This document shows, in pieces, positions 14,401 through 25,395 of a DNA stretch of 64,000 bases. Position numbers and translations under genes: made by a program. This DNA is from Larimichthys crocea (Eukaryota; Chordata; Actinopteri; Sciaenidae). Every line of letters starts with the position of its first letter. Within the stretch, counting starts at the first letter, position 1. The stretch spans positions 3,596,669 to 3,660,668 of the forward strand of contig NC_040020.1 in the NCBI RefSeq assembly GCF_000972845.2, in the 5' to 3' direction. The notes below the pieces were generated by a model. It was not told the origin of the DNA, ran no database searches, and saw only the letters and a program-made list of their open reading frames with translations.

Positions 14401-17400
14401 TCATGTCATGTGTGTCAAGTAGGAATCTAGAGGCAGGAAGTGGGTAACTTTGCTTAGAATAAAAAAGCATGGAAACAGCTGGCCTGGCTCTCAGCAGAGT
14501 TCAAAACTATGCCTACCATCTAAAGCTCACTAATTATCATCATACATTTAATCTATACAGAAACAGAAATGTAAGAATATCAGTTCATAATAGTTCTTTG
14601 CTGTAACTATTTCTTGGCAGAAAACATTTTGTCCTTTCGGCCCAACACGTCTGTGTCTCTGCTGGTTGCCTAGCATTCTGCTGACGAGAAAACTCCAGGA
14701 AGTCGATACTTCAAGCCAAATAATAGTTCTAGCATAAAACTGTCTGCAGAACCAGAAATGTTAAGATTTCTGTTTGCATACAGTTTAAAGACATGATGCT
14801 AATTAGTGCGCTTTAGAGATACTAGTAGTCAAATTTTTTTAAATGAGCTGTGTCCGCCTGCCTCCAGTCCTAAGACATGAGCCTGGTCTTAATCTTCTCA
14901 TGTCGCTCTCACATAGAGGGGGAATATACATATTTGCCAAACTGTTTCTCTTTAAAGTAGTACATGCTCCTCTGAGTCTTTCCAAATCCTTCTTTTACGC
15001 CAAAAATGAATTTACAGTAGTTTTAAACAAAGCTGCTTTCCAACTCTCCATAAAAGTTGGCATTAGTAGACTCAAGGTTTTCACCCACACATTGTAATAT
15101 GAATATTGTTCAACACCATGTCAACAAAAGGATGGCTACTTAAACTGCATCTGAAAAATGAAAAACAATGAATGTATTTTTCTCCAAAATCCCCCTTGAG
15201 CAATTTTACTGACATCCCAAATATTTGGATGGCATGAGCCACTCAAGGTCAAGAGGTAAAATAACAAGAGTGGCCAGCAGAGAAACATTTAGTTTGAGTT
15301 GTTTCAAAAAGATGCAAAAGAAATCCTTCCAAATTACAATCCTACCTCTAGTGCTACCTGCTCACGCAGAGAGTTGTGGTTTTATATAGTAGGGTTTTGA
15401 AATGTTTGTGATATTTCCTCTAATACAAAGGAGGTGAATTGTATTTTATTTGTGGTGCATTAAAGGAATACGTTTGGAAAAAGTCAAGTAATTCGTCTTT
15501 GCAGAAACAGTGTCCCACTTACTCTGGATAATCAAGTGACCTTGCTGTGAAAAGTTTTTATTTGAACTACTTTCTATAGATCATACAAAGGAACCAGGAC
15601 GTTGTCTCTCGAAAGACACATGGCTGTTTAGTTTATCAATTCTGCATTTCTAAAGCTCTGAGCAGAACGAATTACATTTTTGGTAACTTACTGAATATCT
15701 TTTAATACACCCAATGTGACATACCTCCAGAGAAATATCATCTCTGGTTAATAATATGACATGGCAGTAGAAAAAACAAACTAAAGAGTTCTTTTTTATA
15801 ATGTGAGTAAATATATGATTGATTGACTGATTGATATCCAAGACACGATCAAAGAGCTATTTTTTACTTGTAGTCACAGCATCACCGTTCAAATTACCGC
15901 ACCCTTACTTGGTGTATCACTGTATTTACTCTTTATATATCTGCTCTATGACCGGATACAAGGGCTCGAGGGGGGCCTAGTTCCTTAAAAGCACTGACAC
16001 ACACAAACACAGACACACACAGAGAGATCTGGATGCCTGGGATTGCCGGAGAGCCTGGTGTGAGTGTGACCTCCCCGCTCTCGGATTCCTTCGACTGTCA
16101 GACTACATCGCAGTCTGCCAGGTGGTTGTGACCCAGAGCGGGGGTGGGCCGTCTCAGAGCTCGAGCTGACTGGAGGGGGGCACATGTCGGGGACTCTGGG
16201 GGATTGACGGTTCAAACGCAGGTTACAGCACATTCATGGCATAGGAACAAGAATCCGGCCGGGATGCTGGAAATAGTTTTATTGGTAGTTTGTCTCATTA
16301 AATTCCACTGACTTGTCATGTCAAGTATTTATTTATATAGCCCAGTATCACAAATTACAAGTTTGCCTCAAGAGGGTTTACAATCTGTAGAACATACGGC
16401 ACCCTCTATCCTTAGACGCTTGATTCAGATAAGGAAAAGCTCTCGTCTCTCATCTGCAAATACCACACATACTGAAATGAAAATATTTAAATTAAGATGA
16501 GGTATTTTTACATTTCATTTATTCTTCAAGAAGAACCTTTTCATAAAGGCTTTTTTTAAATGAGTCAAGACAAGTGTCACACCCATAAATTAAGATTAAA
16601 AGCATCTCTGCTATAAAAGGCTTATTGCTGTAAAAGTAGAAGAAACAACTTTCCATGCTTCACTTGTCAGTTGACCTTTAATAAGACAGCTTGGCTTATA
16701 GTATTTTGGGCAGTGTGACCCCATTGGAGAAGGAAAGAGGCTATTTCAGGACTGGCTGTGTACTCTATGTGTGTGTGTGTGTGAGTGTATGTGTGTATGT
16801 ACTCCAACGTCAGCTTGTTGCGGCAACATTTGCCGAGACGTTGCATCAGATGAGCCATCACCCTTTTCCTCATTACGATTCACATTTGACTTCTGGTGTT
16901 TCTGCAGGTTTTTCTCAAGGTATTCTGGTCATCAGTGCACTGTTGTTATATGTGCTTAGCTGTGGATATGCAGGCACTGAACCATGACATTGATTCATCC
17001 TTCCAGAGTCCTTGTAGAATAATGAAACAAAGCCTCACAATAGCCACCAAGCTGGCCAGTGAGCAAATATGATACCTTTGTTAATCTGTAATCTAAACCT
17101 GCGCCTCTCACCTCTCTCCTCAGTCCCTCGGAACCACGACCATAACACCGTCCTCGGCATTGACTTTGACATTGAGCTCGGCAACACGGCGGATGAAGCA
17201 AAGGATGACCCAGGTAAATACAACACATTTGACAGAGACAGCCAGGCCTTGCTCGTGGCAGACTGCAGAGCTCAAATGATGACAGACGAGCCACATTTTC
17301 TACGGGCAAAATGAAACCGACAGTTGGCTCCTGCAGTGATGCTGCCGAGGCGAAGATATTATAGTGACCAGATGTGTTGTGATAGGCCTTTCACCAGGAG

Positions 17401-20400
17401 GTGACACATGACATCTGGCTGTATCAGTTTAAATAATGGCTCACAGCCCGGAATGCACCGCCAGACTTTTCCACTTTTCACATTATGCTCGCTTGATTGC
17501 TCGACTGCTTGAATGATTAATTGATCATTTGGAGATACATCGGCGTTCTGCTCTTAAGTTCTTCGGTTCTTACAACAACAATAAGAAAAAAGCTTTTGTG
17601 AAGAGGCAGCTTTTTATCTGTCATATTTGCTCGACGTGATTTATAGATGTCAATGGTATGCAGATTAAATTGCCTAATGATTTAGTTACGTGTTTATTTT
17701 GGTTCGCAGTGCATCATTTGCTATGCGGTGCCAAGAGAGACGACGTTTTCATTGGCTCAGAAAATGAACTCAGATGTATTTTGCGGAAACCCTATTTCGG
17801 GGACAAAATGATGGATGTTATTCTTATCTTCAAACCAATTTGTACTGCAATGCATGGATGATACCGCAACTGTTTTTCCTGCTATCTCTTAATGTTATTG
17901 TCTAGGCATCATCGCTAGGAAAGAAATCATCAGTCATTGAATATTATGGCTCTCTGTTGTAACTATAATCTGTTTTATTATGATGCAGGGAATGCATACA
18001 GTAGGCTATATGTGTCAGTGTCTCATACAAATATTTGTAATTTCTTTTTAGATACCACTTATCATTTCTGCAGCTCCTTTTCCACTTGATTTTTCCCCAT
18101 GCATCAGCTCTCCTCAAAGAATACGACAAACGTTTACTTTTATTGTATCATCATGCTCATCAGAAGGTTCTTCAGCAGTCCTCTTGCTCCTGGTAATGTT
18201 AGAGGCACACAGCGGGCCTCCTGTGAAGTGTTTCAGAGAGCGTACTGAAGCCCTTTTGCATGTGCCTGTGTTTTCAGAGGCGGGGTATCTGAGCTGCTCC
18301 TTTGATGATGGTCTGTGCGGATGGATCAGGGACAAAGAGGGAGACCTGCACTGGGAGACGACGCCCGACCCATCTGGTAATTGAAGGGCAGGGTTTATTT
18401 ATTCACATTCACACACTCGATTAAGGAAAAGTGTTTATTTTACTGTCAGTACATCAAAATGAGAAAAGCTGTGTTCCCTTTTACCGACACGCGCACACAT
18501 GCAAACACCCACAGAGTGAGACAATCTAAGCTGCTCAGTTTTTGCTCTACTCAATTACAGGTCAAGATGAAAATGACTTGAGGGGAAGTAGTTTGTCTTG
18601 TCTGCAGATTAGCGCTTTGCTCTACAAAGCGATGCAAATGAGAAGTGGATTACGCGACCCGTCAGTGATACCTGTGGCTCACATTAAATGGGAACACGAC
18701 ACTGTTTTTCTTGGGGTTCAGACGAGGAGAAAATGTGATGAATTATGTTGAGAAGACTCTGTAGGCGAGGTGCGAAGACTAAACAGTGCCGCATACTGGC
18801 ACCGTTTAAGCGACACTAACTACATCTGGCTTCTTCTGCCAACTGGCTTAGTTTTGCAGCTCTTTGTGTGTTTCCAGACATTCAGACTCAGCCTCGTTTC
18901 AGCCAAGTCTGTGCTCACTGAGAAAATACAGATTTTTGCCCAGACTTTTAATTTCTTTAAAAAAATCATTTACAGTAAGCCCTGACTGAAAAGTGATTCC
19001 ATTTAAAAGTCAACATTTCAATATTCAGCATCATGTAGTGGATATATTTAATCAGCACATTTGAATCATGGCTTAGTTATGGAAATGTGTGTCCACCTTT
19101 ACATGGCATTTTACTACATCTCCAGTGTGTTGTGAAGTATGTAACTATCGACTGTTCATCACTTTAAGTTCTTTTGATAGATAGCTACTGGCAAACACTC
19201 GAGGCTGTTAAAGAACTGGCACAGATTTGAAGAGGGCTCATAACTTATTTAGAAAGCCTCTGTGGCCTACAGATTCATATCGCACCCCCGGTAGTTCACA
19301 GCAGGCCAACACTGATTTGCTAGATAAGCAAAAATACTTCAACATTAATCAGTTATTACCCAGAAGCAGTTTCACCTTTAAATTTTTAACTATATAGCTC
19401 TCTGCTATGACTAACTAATGCATGAATTAATAAAAAATAATAATAATCGGGGGCAACTGGTTATAATCTGAGGTGAAGACACTTAACTGGGTCAGATATG
19501 TTTTTCTATTTATTTCCATATTTATCTATTCATGTGTATTGTTTCAGTTTCCCTGTAAATTCTACACTTGATTGTAAGATTGACAGACAGACAGGCCGTC
19601 CTACCTACATGTTAGGATGTTCACCCAGTTTACTACAAACGTTGCCTAGGCCACGCTGCTTGTTTAGGTTTGTTTGGCTCTGTTGTTGGTTATGCTGGCA
19701 CCCAGATAATGTGGTGAATAGATGGATTTTGTAACATCCCAGTCTAGGGTTCTGGGAGCTTAACATAAGAGTCCAACAGTCCAAAAGCAAACAGCTACAA
19801 ACACAAACAAAAAATTCACATGACTGAAAAAGAAGCTTCTCTTTGGAGTGAACACAGGCCAACACAAAGACCAAAACAGACTAGCTTTTTAGGTGAAGTT
19901 ACCTAAACTCTTTTCCAATGGAAATAACTAAAAGAGCAGTTACTAAAAACCTTCTAAACTTCCTAAATGAACAGAAACAGGAGGAAAAATATTAAAAGTA
20001 AAGGTAGTTCACTCCAACTGCTTCAACAGTGACTATTTACAAGTGTGGTAAAATGTGACATATACAAAAAGGTGACTAGTGAAACAAGTTACTAAATTTA
20101 GCGACCAAATTCTTAATCACAAACGAAATACGTGGAAATTGTTCCTGCACTCTGCAGGAACAGGATCTTAGATAGGCCACACGATCAGCTGGATTCGGAT
20201 TAGCTGTGGTTGATCAAAGATGCTCACACACAGAACAGTCATACTCATACTTATTACATAATGGTTCGTAAAAAAACAAGAACAGAAATGGTTGGTCGTA
20301 ACACTTTCATTACTCAAATGTATTTTAAAAAAAAATGAGATTTACATGTTTGGTGCAACTCAACAGTAACTTTACTCTCCAAAAAACAATGTTCCTCTGA

Positions 20401-21584
20401 CTGAAGACAATCTACAGACCTCTTTGTGGGGGCTATTCACAGTAAGTCAGGATATTGTTTCTGAAAAGCAAAGTTGTTTTTCACAAATGAAACTCCATTC
20501 ACACCAAAATCTTAGAAAATTAAAACCAGACTCTCTGCGTGGCTTAGAACACTAAGAAAATACGTTTGTTTGGGTGAACCGACATTTAATCAATTAGAAA
20601 TGGCTTCATTCCATTTCCGTTTATCGTAGTCTGCTTTGACTCATTTTGTTTCAAATCAGTTTAGGTCTGCTTTGTTTGGCTCAGTTTAAATCAAATGAAA
20701 GATTTAGAATCCATGGAGCATATTAATGTGCATAAATCATGTATATACTGTGTACAGACTGAGGAGCATAAATAATAAATAATACTACATTTAGAAAAAA
20801 AAGTATAATATTACATGCACATTTATTGCTTTTATTATTAAATTATGGATTATAGATAATAGATTAGGTTAGATCAGATTAGATTTTTTAAGGATACAGT
20901 AATCCATTATAGGGTGAATGAATATGCTGCACTTTTGCACTGCAGGGTCTGACATTTCTGGGTGTGACATTTACTGACTGTAATGTCTGTCGCTCTCCAG
21001 GTGGACGGTACCTCACCATTCCTGAGGTAAACAACAAGAGGACTGGGCGAGGGGCCAGGCTGGTCCTCCCTCTCACCTCACCCTGGAACGATGGCAATCT
21101 GTGCCTGTCGTTCCGGCACAAGCTGGCAGGCCACCACGTGGGTATGCTGCAAGTGTTTGTGAAGAAGGGAAAGCAGTACAGTCCAGCAGTCTGGGGCCGG
21201 ACAGGTGGAAATGGCTGGAGACACACTCAAATCACATTATGGGGCAAAGGCCTGGAGAGTGTGAGTACAAAAATAAAGTCACACAGTGGTGAAGAGAAAT
21301 GTTTGTTCATAAAAAATAAATCAGAGCATCAGTTTGACACTCCCTCTGTCTTCTCATTAGTAAAATATATAAGATTGACGTCAGCTTTGAGTAGGAACAA
21401 AGTAAATCTGCTTTCATCATAGAGCAGCGTGTGGTGATTGATCATCAGTGTGCACGTTGCTTCTGTTCACCAGGTGATCCTGAAGGGGGAGCGTGGGCGA
21501 GGCAGGAGCGGCGAGATGGCTGTGGACGACATCACCCTGAGGAAAGGCTCCTGCACAGAGGAGCACAATCTGAGGAGACTCTGA
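2315..21584 (+). CDS. Nephronectin (npnt), 3' portion, nine exons
   Basis: Secreted extracellular-matrix protein that binds integrin alpha8beta1 and is needed for kidney and other epithelial-mesenchymal development. Visible coding exons are 2315-2434, 3741-3860, 7221-7355, 8970-9092, 10475-10891, 17124-17213, 18278-18376, 21001-21260 and 21474-21584. All have AG/GT borders. The introns are phase 1 except the last (phase 0), giving one open frame of 490 complete residues plus TGA. Domain order is four EGF-like repeats (DLNEC, a non-calcium type, DVDEC, DVDEC), a Pro/Thr-rich linker with RGD, the FDIELG segment, and a MAM domain with the [21 protein letters not shown] signature. This order, the exon borders and the [11 protein letters not shown] and DEAKDDPG motifs match nephronectin rather than the related EGFL6. 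The 5' exons (signal peptide, first EGF) are outside the window. Confidence 0.95.
3741..3860 (+). CDS. npnt exon: EGF-like domain without calcium motif
   Basis: Encodes [20 protein letters not shown] and then [18 protein letters not shown], a non-calcium EGF repeat strongly conserved in nephronectin. Acceptor TCCATCAG, donor GTACGT, phase 1 on both sides. Confidence 0.95.
5195..5830 (-). mobile_element. Decayed Tc1/mariner-like transposase remnant
   Basis: Read on the minus strand, the segment around 5,200-5,300 gives [17 protein letters not shown], the conserved Tc1-family stretch before the second catalytic Asp. Reading frames are broken by stops and indels and no inverted repeats were found, so this is an inactive fragment in an npnt intron. 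A 43-base tandem duplication lies at its right end. Confidence 0.7.
5713..5798. repeat. Exact tandem duplication, 43-base unit x2
   Basis: The unit beginning CCTCTTAAAGTAATGATGG occurs at 5713-5755 and immediately again at 5756-5798 with no difference seen. It lies at the edge of the Tc1-like remnant. Confidence 0.85.
7221..7355 (+). CDS. npnt exon: calcium-binding EGF-like domain
   Basis: Encodes [18 protein letters not shown] and then [16 protein letters not shown]. The aromatic FGSY and the D-V-D-E-C start mark a calcium-binding EGF domain. The acceptor is a long T-tract ending TTGCAG; the donor is GTACTG. Phase 1 on both sides. Confidence 0.95.
7356..8969. other. npnt intron between third and fourth visible exons
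   Basis: AT-rich intron with no recognisable gene. It holds one 41-base tandem duplication at 7,824-7,905 and a very short telomere-like TTAGGG run near 8,249-8,266. Confidence 0.6.
7824..7905. repeat. Exact tandem duplication, 41-base unit x2
   Basis: The unit beginning CTGGAGAAACAGAAAGACGG occupies 7824-7864 and is repeated at 7865-7905 without differences. Confidence 0.85.
8970..9092 (+). CDS. npnt exon: last calcium-binding EGF-like domain
   Basis: Encodes [18 protein letters not shown], then [17 protein letters not shown], ending DC. This is the last EGF repeat before the linker. Acceptor TTTCAG, donor GTAAGA, phase 1 on both sides. Confidence 0.95.
9093..10474. other. npnt intron before the linker exon
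   Basis: Contains a (TG)n microsatellite at about 9,177-9,194 and otherwise unremarkable sequence. No exon was recognised. The polypyrimidine tract at about 10,140-10,165 is not followed by a frame that fits npnt. Confidence 0.55.
10475..10891 (+). CDS. npnt exon: Pro/Thr-rich linker with RGD motif
   Basis: One 417-base exon begins [17 protein letters not shown] and runs through a Thr run (nine consecutive Thr codons) and repeated x-P-x-K-P units likely to carry O-glycans. RGD lies at 10876-10884 (KQRGDVH), the primary integrin site of nephronectin. An alternative acceptor TTTCAG about 30 bases upstream (ending near 10444) also keeps an open frame, but the chosen site aligns with the IPKV start seen in tetrapod nephronectin. 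Confidence 0.92.
11687..12382. mobile_element. Foldback/MITE element with long inverted ends
   Basis: The left end reads TTAAAGTGATAGTTTAAG, then TTTTGAGGTGGGGT. The reverse complement of the right end reads TTAAAGGGATAGTTGGAT, then TTTTCGAAGTGGAGGTGT. The similarity continues for about 100 bases into both ends (ACTGTAGTAGACAGCGG against GGCAGTGTG and neighbouring blocks). Both ends begin TTAA, which would fit a TTAA target site. No protein is encoded. This matches a repeat that is abundant in teleost introns. Confidence 0.7.
11795..11876. repeat. Exact tandem duplication, 41-base unit x2
   Basis: The unit beginning CACTGCTGTGAGCAGGATCA lies at 11795-11835 and again at 11836-11876, inside the foldback element. 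No mismatch was seen between copies. Confidence 0.85.
14326..14720. repeat. Teleost dispersed repeat (SINE/MITE-like)
   Basis: Blocks in order include GAAATAGTTCAATATTTTTGG, AGATGAGAAGATTGATGCCA, CTCTCATGTC, GGAAACAGCTGGCCTGGCTC, TAAAGCTCACTAATTA and ACTATTTCTTGGC. This order is recognised from a common fish repeat family. It is non-coding. Truncated relatives occur in lipoxygenase introns at about 43,085-43,250 and 54,957-55,030. Confidence 0.6.
16317..16450. repeat. Teleost dispersed repeat fragment
   Basis: The sequence TTTATATAGCCCAGTATCAC, then CAAGAGGGTTTACAATCTGT and GATTCAGATAAGGAAAAGC, is a familiar block from fish 3'UTRs and introns, probably the tail of a non-LTR retroelement. Non-coding. 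Confidence 0.55.
16769..16799. repeat. (TG)n microsatellite
   Basis: An interrupted TG dinucleotide run in the large npnt intron. A CA-rich run of the opposite sense lies near 15,998-16,022. Confidence 0.8.
17124..17213 (+). CDS. npnt exon: acidic integrin-enhancer segment
   Basis: Encodes [20 protein letters not shown] and then [11 protein letters not shown]. In mammals the corresponding exon carries the LFEIFEIER motif that strengthens alpha8beta1 binding beyond RGD. Here only the FDIE core and the DEAKDDPG tail are kept. The preceding intron is about 6.2 kb. Acceptor CTCCTCAG, donor GTAAAT, phase 1. Confidence 0.92.
17214..18277. other. npnt intron before the MAM exons
   Basis: No exon or recognised repeat was seen in this roughly 1.1 kb stretch. 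Confidence 0.5.
18278..18376 (+). CDS. npnt exon: start of MAM domain
   Basis: Encodes [20 protein letters not shown] and then [13 protein letters not shown]. The CxFDxGLCGW and LHWE pattern is the N-terminal part of the MAM domain. Acceptor TTTTCAG, donor GTAATT, phase 1. Confidence 0.93.
18377..21000. other. npnt intron within the MAM domain
   Basis: AT-rich intron of 2.6 kb. Nothing coding or structured was recognised. Confidence 0.5.
21001..21260 (+). CDS. npnt exon: central MAM domain
   Basis: Begins [20 protein letters not shown] and includes [20 protein letters not shown] and [11 protein letters not shown], all typical of the nephronectin MAM fold. The donor GTGAGT follows a complete codon, so the next intron is phase 0. 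Confidence 0.94.
21474..21584 (+). CDS. npnt final coding exon and stop
   Basis: Encodes [20 protein letters not shown], then [16 protein letters not shown] and TGA at 21582-21584. GE-x-AVDDI is the conserved end of MAM domains. The acceptor is CACCAG. Confidence 0.95.
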   Translation: MILKGERGRGRSGEMAVDDITLRKGSCTEEHNLRRL

Positions 21585-21797
21585 CTGACAGAAGAGAGAA
21601 AGGCAGAAAGAAAACAAGGGGGAGAATCATCTCAAAGAGAACTGACTCTGTTGTGACAGCCCCTCACTCTGCCTGGGCTCTCGCTGATCCCCTACCAACC
21701 CTCCTCCGACCGTCCTTGCTCCTCCCAGTCATCCTGCAAATGATATCCAAAAAAAAATCCTGCAGAAAAGTGGGTCTCTCTTTTTCGACTGTCCATG

Positions 21798-21803
21798 AAT
21801 AAA
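21798..21803 (+). terminator. Candidate proximal poly(A) signal of npnt
   Basis: Canonical AATAAA about 215 bases after the npnt stop codon, followed by A-rich and then GT-containing sequence. Confidence 0.45.
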
Positions 21804-22175
21804 AAGACTGAATCGAATGTCATGGGTGGATGCCAGCATCACTCCCTCTGTCTTCTCAGCTTCCATCCCCTTGTTACTCTGAAACCTGCATGTATCTACT
21901 TACCATGGAAATGTCCTCTACCTAACACAACCCTGGCAGCCCTCCAGCCACACCGCTGAGAGGCCCACACTCACTTCATTTCCTTCTGGAGAGAGGATCG
22001 TCCCCTCACTTATGCGTCTGCTTTTACCTTGCTTTGATCCTTTAACCACAAGCCATTACTTTTTTTTATTTCCCTGATGTTAAAACATGTGGTCAGAGTG
22101 GCTTTTTGTGACTGTTTTGATCAGCAAAATATCAGAGATGGTATAAATTTCTCTGAGGGTTAGAGATGGAAAAAA

Positions 22176-22179
<4 letters not shown>

Positions 22180-22207
<28 letters not shown>

Positions 22208-22251
22208 CTATATATATATTATATATATATATAATATATATATATTATATT
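22180..22251. repeat. (TA)n tract able to form hairpins, npnt 3'UTR
   Basis: About 70 bases almost entirely alternating T and A, preceded by a run of A. The interruptions (CTA, ATTATA, TAATAT) make it nearly self-complementary. It lies in the probable long 3'UTR of npnt. Confidence 0.85.
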
Positions 22252-23038
22252 AAAAAAGACAAATTGAATTTGTCATCATTTCTTTCTAAGCAGGATGACT
22301 CCAAATACTGATATAGACCCAAAGTATAAAACCAACCAGAGAGACCGTTTAGCCTTGCTTTTGTTGGTCCAATCTGAGTTTTCTTGTATAGCACAGTTTC
22401 GAGTGAAACAGCGCAGCTTCTCTTTTGTTGTCTCAGTATTTCAAAGATCAGTTTGGTAGAAGAGGGTTTAAAGATTTAGCTCCTTTTCTACCCTGACCTT
22501 TTATTGAAGCCTCCAAAAGTTGTTTAAACACTCATGTTTTTTCAGATACTTGAAATGTGTCAAACAGAATCAGTGTATGATTTTCGACACTTGCAAATCA
22601 ACAGTTACTTTCTATTATACAGTATGTGCTTTGTTATATTAAGTGCAGTTTGTTATAAAGACGTTACCGACAACTTTTTAGGCTTTCACAAATTGTATTA
22701 TTGTAAATGTAGTTGTGTGTACATACTCTAAAGATCTACAATCCCATTTGTTGTGTGGTTTATACGTTATGTAATTTCATACATGAATATTAATTGGGTT
22801 TCAGCTTTTAATGAAAGAACATGTATACAGACGGAAACCTTGTGTAGTGCAAGGCTGTGTTTAAAGTGCACAAAATGCATATGTTCATGTGTTATGGTAT
22901 AACGCTCTGTCTGTAACTCGCAAAGCACATAGTTGCATATTGTATGCTGTGATAATGAAGGGCATCGGCTGGAATTTTAAGGTTTTCTGTGTGCATGGGT
23001 GCATTCACCAAATTCAGATTTATCCAGACCAGTATGTA

Positions 23039-23044
23039 AATAAA
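23039..23044 (+). terminator. Candidate distal poly(A) signal of npnt
   Basis: AATAAA in the context TGTAAATAAAATACA, about 1.46 kb after the npnt stop. It would give a UTR length common for nephronectin transcripts. Confidence 0.4.
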
Positions 23045-23924
23045 ATACATTTGACTGATATATTATCATGCAAAGTTTCTTTTTTTCTCTCTCTCATCCT
23101 AGTAGCCGACAGAAGCAGAAGTTTTGATAAGGAGAAGCTGAAGTAAAACCTATTTTTAAAGGTATCCTCTTGAGTTTCTGGTAACGGCATCAAGCTAAGA
23201 TTTGATGATATTGTATGTATTGTATGTATGTAGCACGAAGCAGCTGATACCGTAAAAGAATCCTGCAGTGAAAGAGGAGAGGAAGACAACCATTCAGTGG
23301 TGGATTGTAAGTAAACACAAGTACTACACTTACAAACAACTTTGAGATTCTTGTACTGTACTGAAGTCTCGTCATGCCATTTTCTTTTACTCTGCTACAT
23401 TTCAGAGGAAACTATTATACTTTTTAGTTCACTACTATCATCTGACAGCTTAGAAATTAAGAATCTGGCATGCAAAACAGATGACTAGCTTCTAAAATAT
23501 GTTGTTTTGTTATAAAGAAACCACACAAGTACAGCTGAAACAAGAAGTTGATTAATTAATTAATCAAGCAATGGAAAATGTATTCTATTTTGATCATGGT
23601 TGAAGCCATTTATCATGCAATTCAATGTGATTCTTCGTTTCAGCTTCACAAATGTGAGGATTTGTTTTTCTTGTACTGATTTTAATTAATCAGTTTCTAC
23701 AGTTGGTTCAACAAAACAAACTGACAGCATTACAAACTAAACAATCATTAATGAGCTGAAATTAATGAAAGTAATCATTAATCAGTCCTGTACAAAGGAT
23801 TATTGATTATTGAAAATGGGGGCATTATACTTTTTACATATTTTTATTTAACATTTTCAATGCAGGACCTTTGCTTGTATTCTATAGAATAAGATTATAT
23901 ATACTTAACTATTGATCCCACACC

Positions 23925-24080
23925 AGGGAAATTCACATTTATACATACATGTGCCCTCTGATGAGCTGAACTTGTCCAGGGTGTACCCTGCCTCTCGCCC
24001 TAAGTCACCTTGGATAGGCTCCAGCCCCACCGTGACCCTGATGAGGATAAGGTGTTACAGATAATGGATGAATGGATGTA
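23925..24080 (+). repeat. Non-LTR retroelement or SINE 3' tail
   Basis: Contains CCAGGGTGTACCCTGCCTCT, then TTGGATAGGCTCCAGCCCC and a short ATGG-rich end (GATGAATGGATG). This is a very common teleost retroelement tail. Only the 3' end is present. Confidence 0.65.
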
Positions 24081-25174
24081 AGTACATTTACTTAAGTAAA
24101 CGATCTGAGCACTTCCTTTAACACTACGGCCACTGGATGTTCCAGTAACAAAGCATGTTTCATGATGCGAAAACAAAAACCTAAAGATGTGACAAATACA
24201 TTTACAGGTTTGTTAAACATCATAGATGAAGATGCACTCAATATATCTTGAACACAAACACAACTGTGTATAGAGTGGAAATTCAAAGTGATACCTTTAA
24301 TATAATGATGCCACAGAACTTCAAACTACTTTCCATATGCTAGGGCTGTGTAAAATGATCAAAGTATCACATCACAATATTTCTCTTATTTATGTCAGTA
24401 TAAAGGAATGTGCTTGATTTATGCCAGTTTCAAAACTGTTGCTTCACTTGACATAATTAAATCACAGAATATTTTAGATTTCTTTTATGAAATAGGAATA
24501 ATTTATTATTTCATCACTGACGAAGTAATGAAAAGGATCTCTATTAAAGTGTACGTATGCAACAGAGTGCCTCTGTAAATTTCATGCAAATTAAACAATT
24601 AAAGGATCAAATCTTCGCAATTAATTTGAAGACGTTGAATTATTTTGTGGGAAGAGAGTGCAGTAGATTTCAGCGCACAAAACAAACTTTACTGAATAAA
24701 AGAAAAAGGAGGAAGAAAAAAAAAAGGTTCTTTGCAGATGACAGGCACAACCTGATGGAGCGCAAATCACTTCGAGTCTGCAGACTGGTTAAAGGCAGAA
24801 GGACGCATGCTTTCATTTAATATTTCATTTTTCTCAAAGACATTCGAAGATATATTCTCTTTATTTATACCATGTCCACGGAGCGTACTTGTGTCTGAAG
24901 GCTGGAAGGTGCGTGATAAAACTGAATAATAGGAATCCTCAGACATACTTCCAATTATAAATTCGACCACAGCATAAATTAATGTACAAATTGAACAGCA
25001 GGCAACCACAATACATGCCCTTCACACAACATTACTAGTTAACTCTTGCCTCTAACCTAACTGGGTCAAACTGACTACTCCTTTTGATGGTAGGTGGTAT
25101 TGGCACTGTAAAAGTGCAGTGAATCTCTCAGTGGAGTTTTTTTACCTTCACCATATCCATTTTCTCATTTCAGG

Positions 25175-25395
25175 ATACCTCATTTTATATTATGGACAGT
25201 ACTGTACTTATATAAGGCCTTTCTCCTGACCACTCAAGGCACTTTTACACTTCATACCTCTTCAGCCATTCATGTATTCATAATCTTACCCGAGGTCACT
25301 TTCACATGCTGCCCGGAGGAGCCAGGGAACGAACCACCAGTCATGTGATTAGTGGACGATCCGCTCTATATTCTGAGCCACAGCCACCCACATAG
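25175..25395. repeat. Teleost dispersed repeat fragment
   Basis: Reads TATAAGGCCTTTCTCCTGAC, then CACTCAAGGCACTTTTACAC, and ends with GGAGGAGCCAGGGAACGAAC, ATTAGTGGACGATCCGCTC and GAGCCACAGCCACCC. This block order is known from an abundant fish retroelement. Non-coding. Confidence 0.6.

Larger units (their letters stand above)
10892..17123. other. Large npnt intron (6.2 kb) with dispersed repeats
   Basis: The longest intron visible in npnt. It contains a foldback element at 11,687-12,382, a fish dispersed repeat at 14,326-14,720, a GC-rich patch at about 16,020-16,260, another dispersed repeat at 16,317-16,450 and a (TG)n tract at about 16,769-16,799. No exon was recognised. Confidence 0.6.
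21585..23044 (+). other. npnt 3'UTR with two candidate poly(A) signals
   Basis: Sequence after the npnt stop. AATAAA occurs at 21798-21803 (short UTR, about 0.2 kb) and at 23039-23044 (long UTR, about 1.5 kb). A long (TA)n tract lies between them. Which signal is used cannot be decided from sequence. Alternative polyadenylation is possible. Confidence 0.5.
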
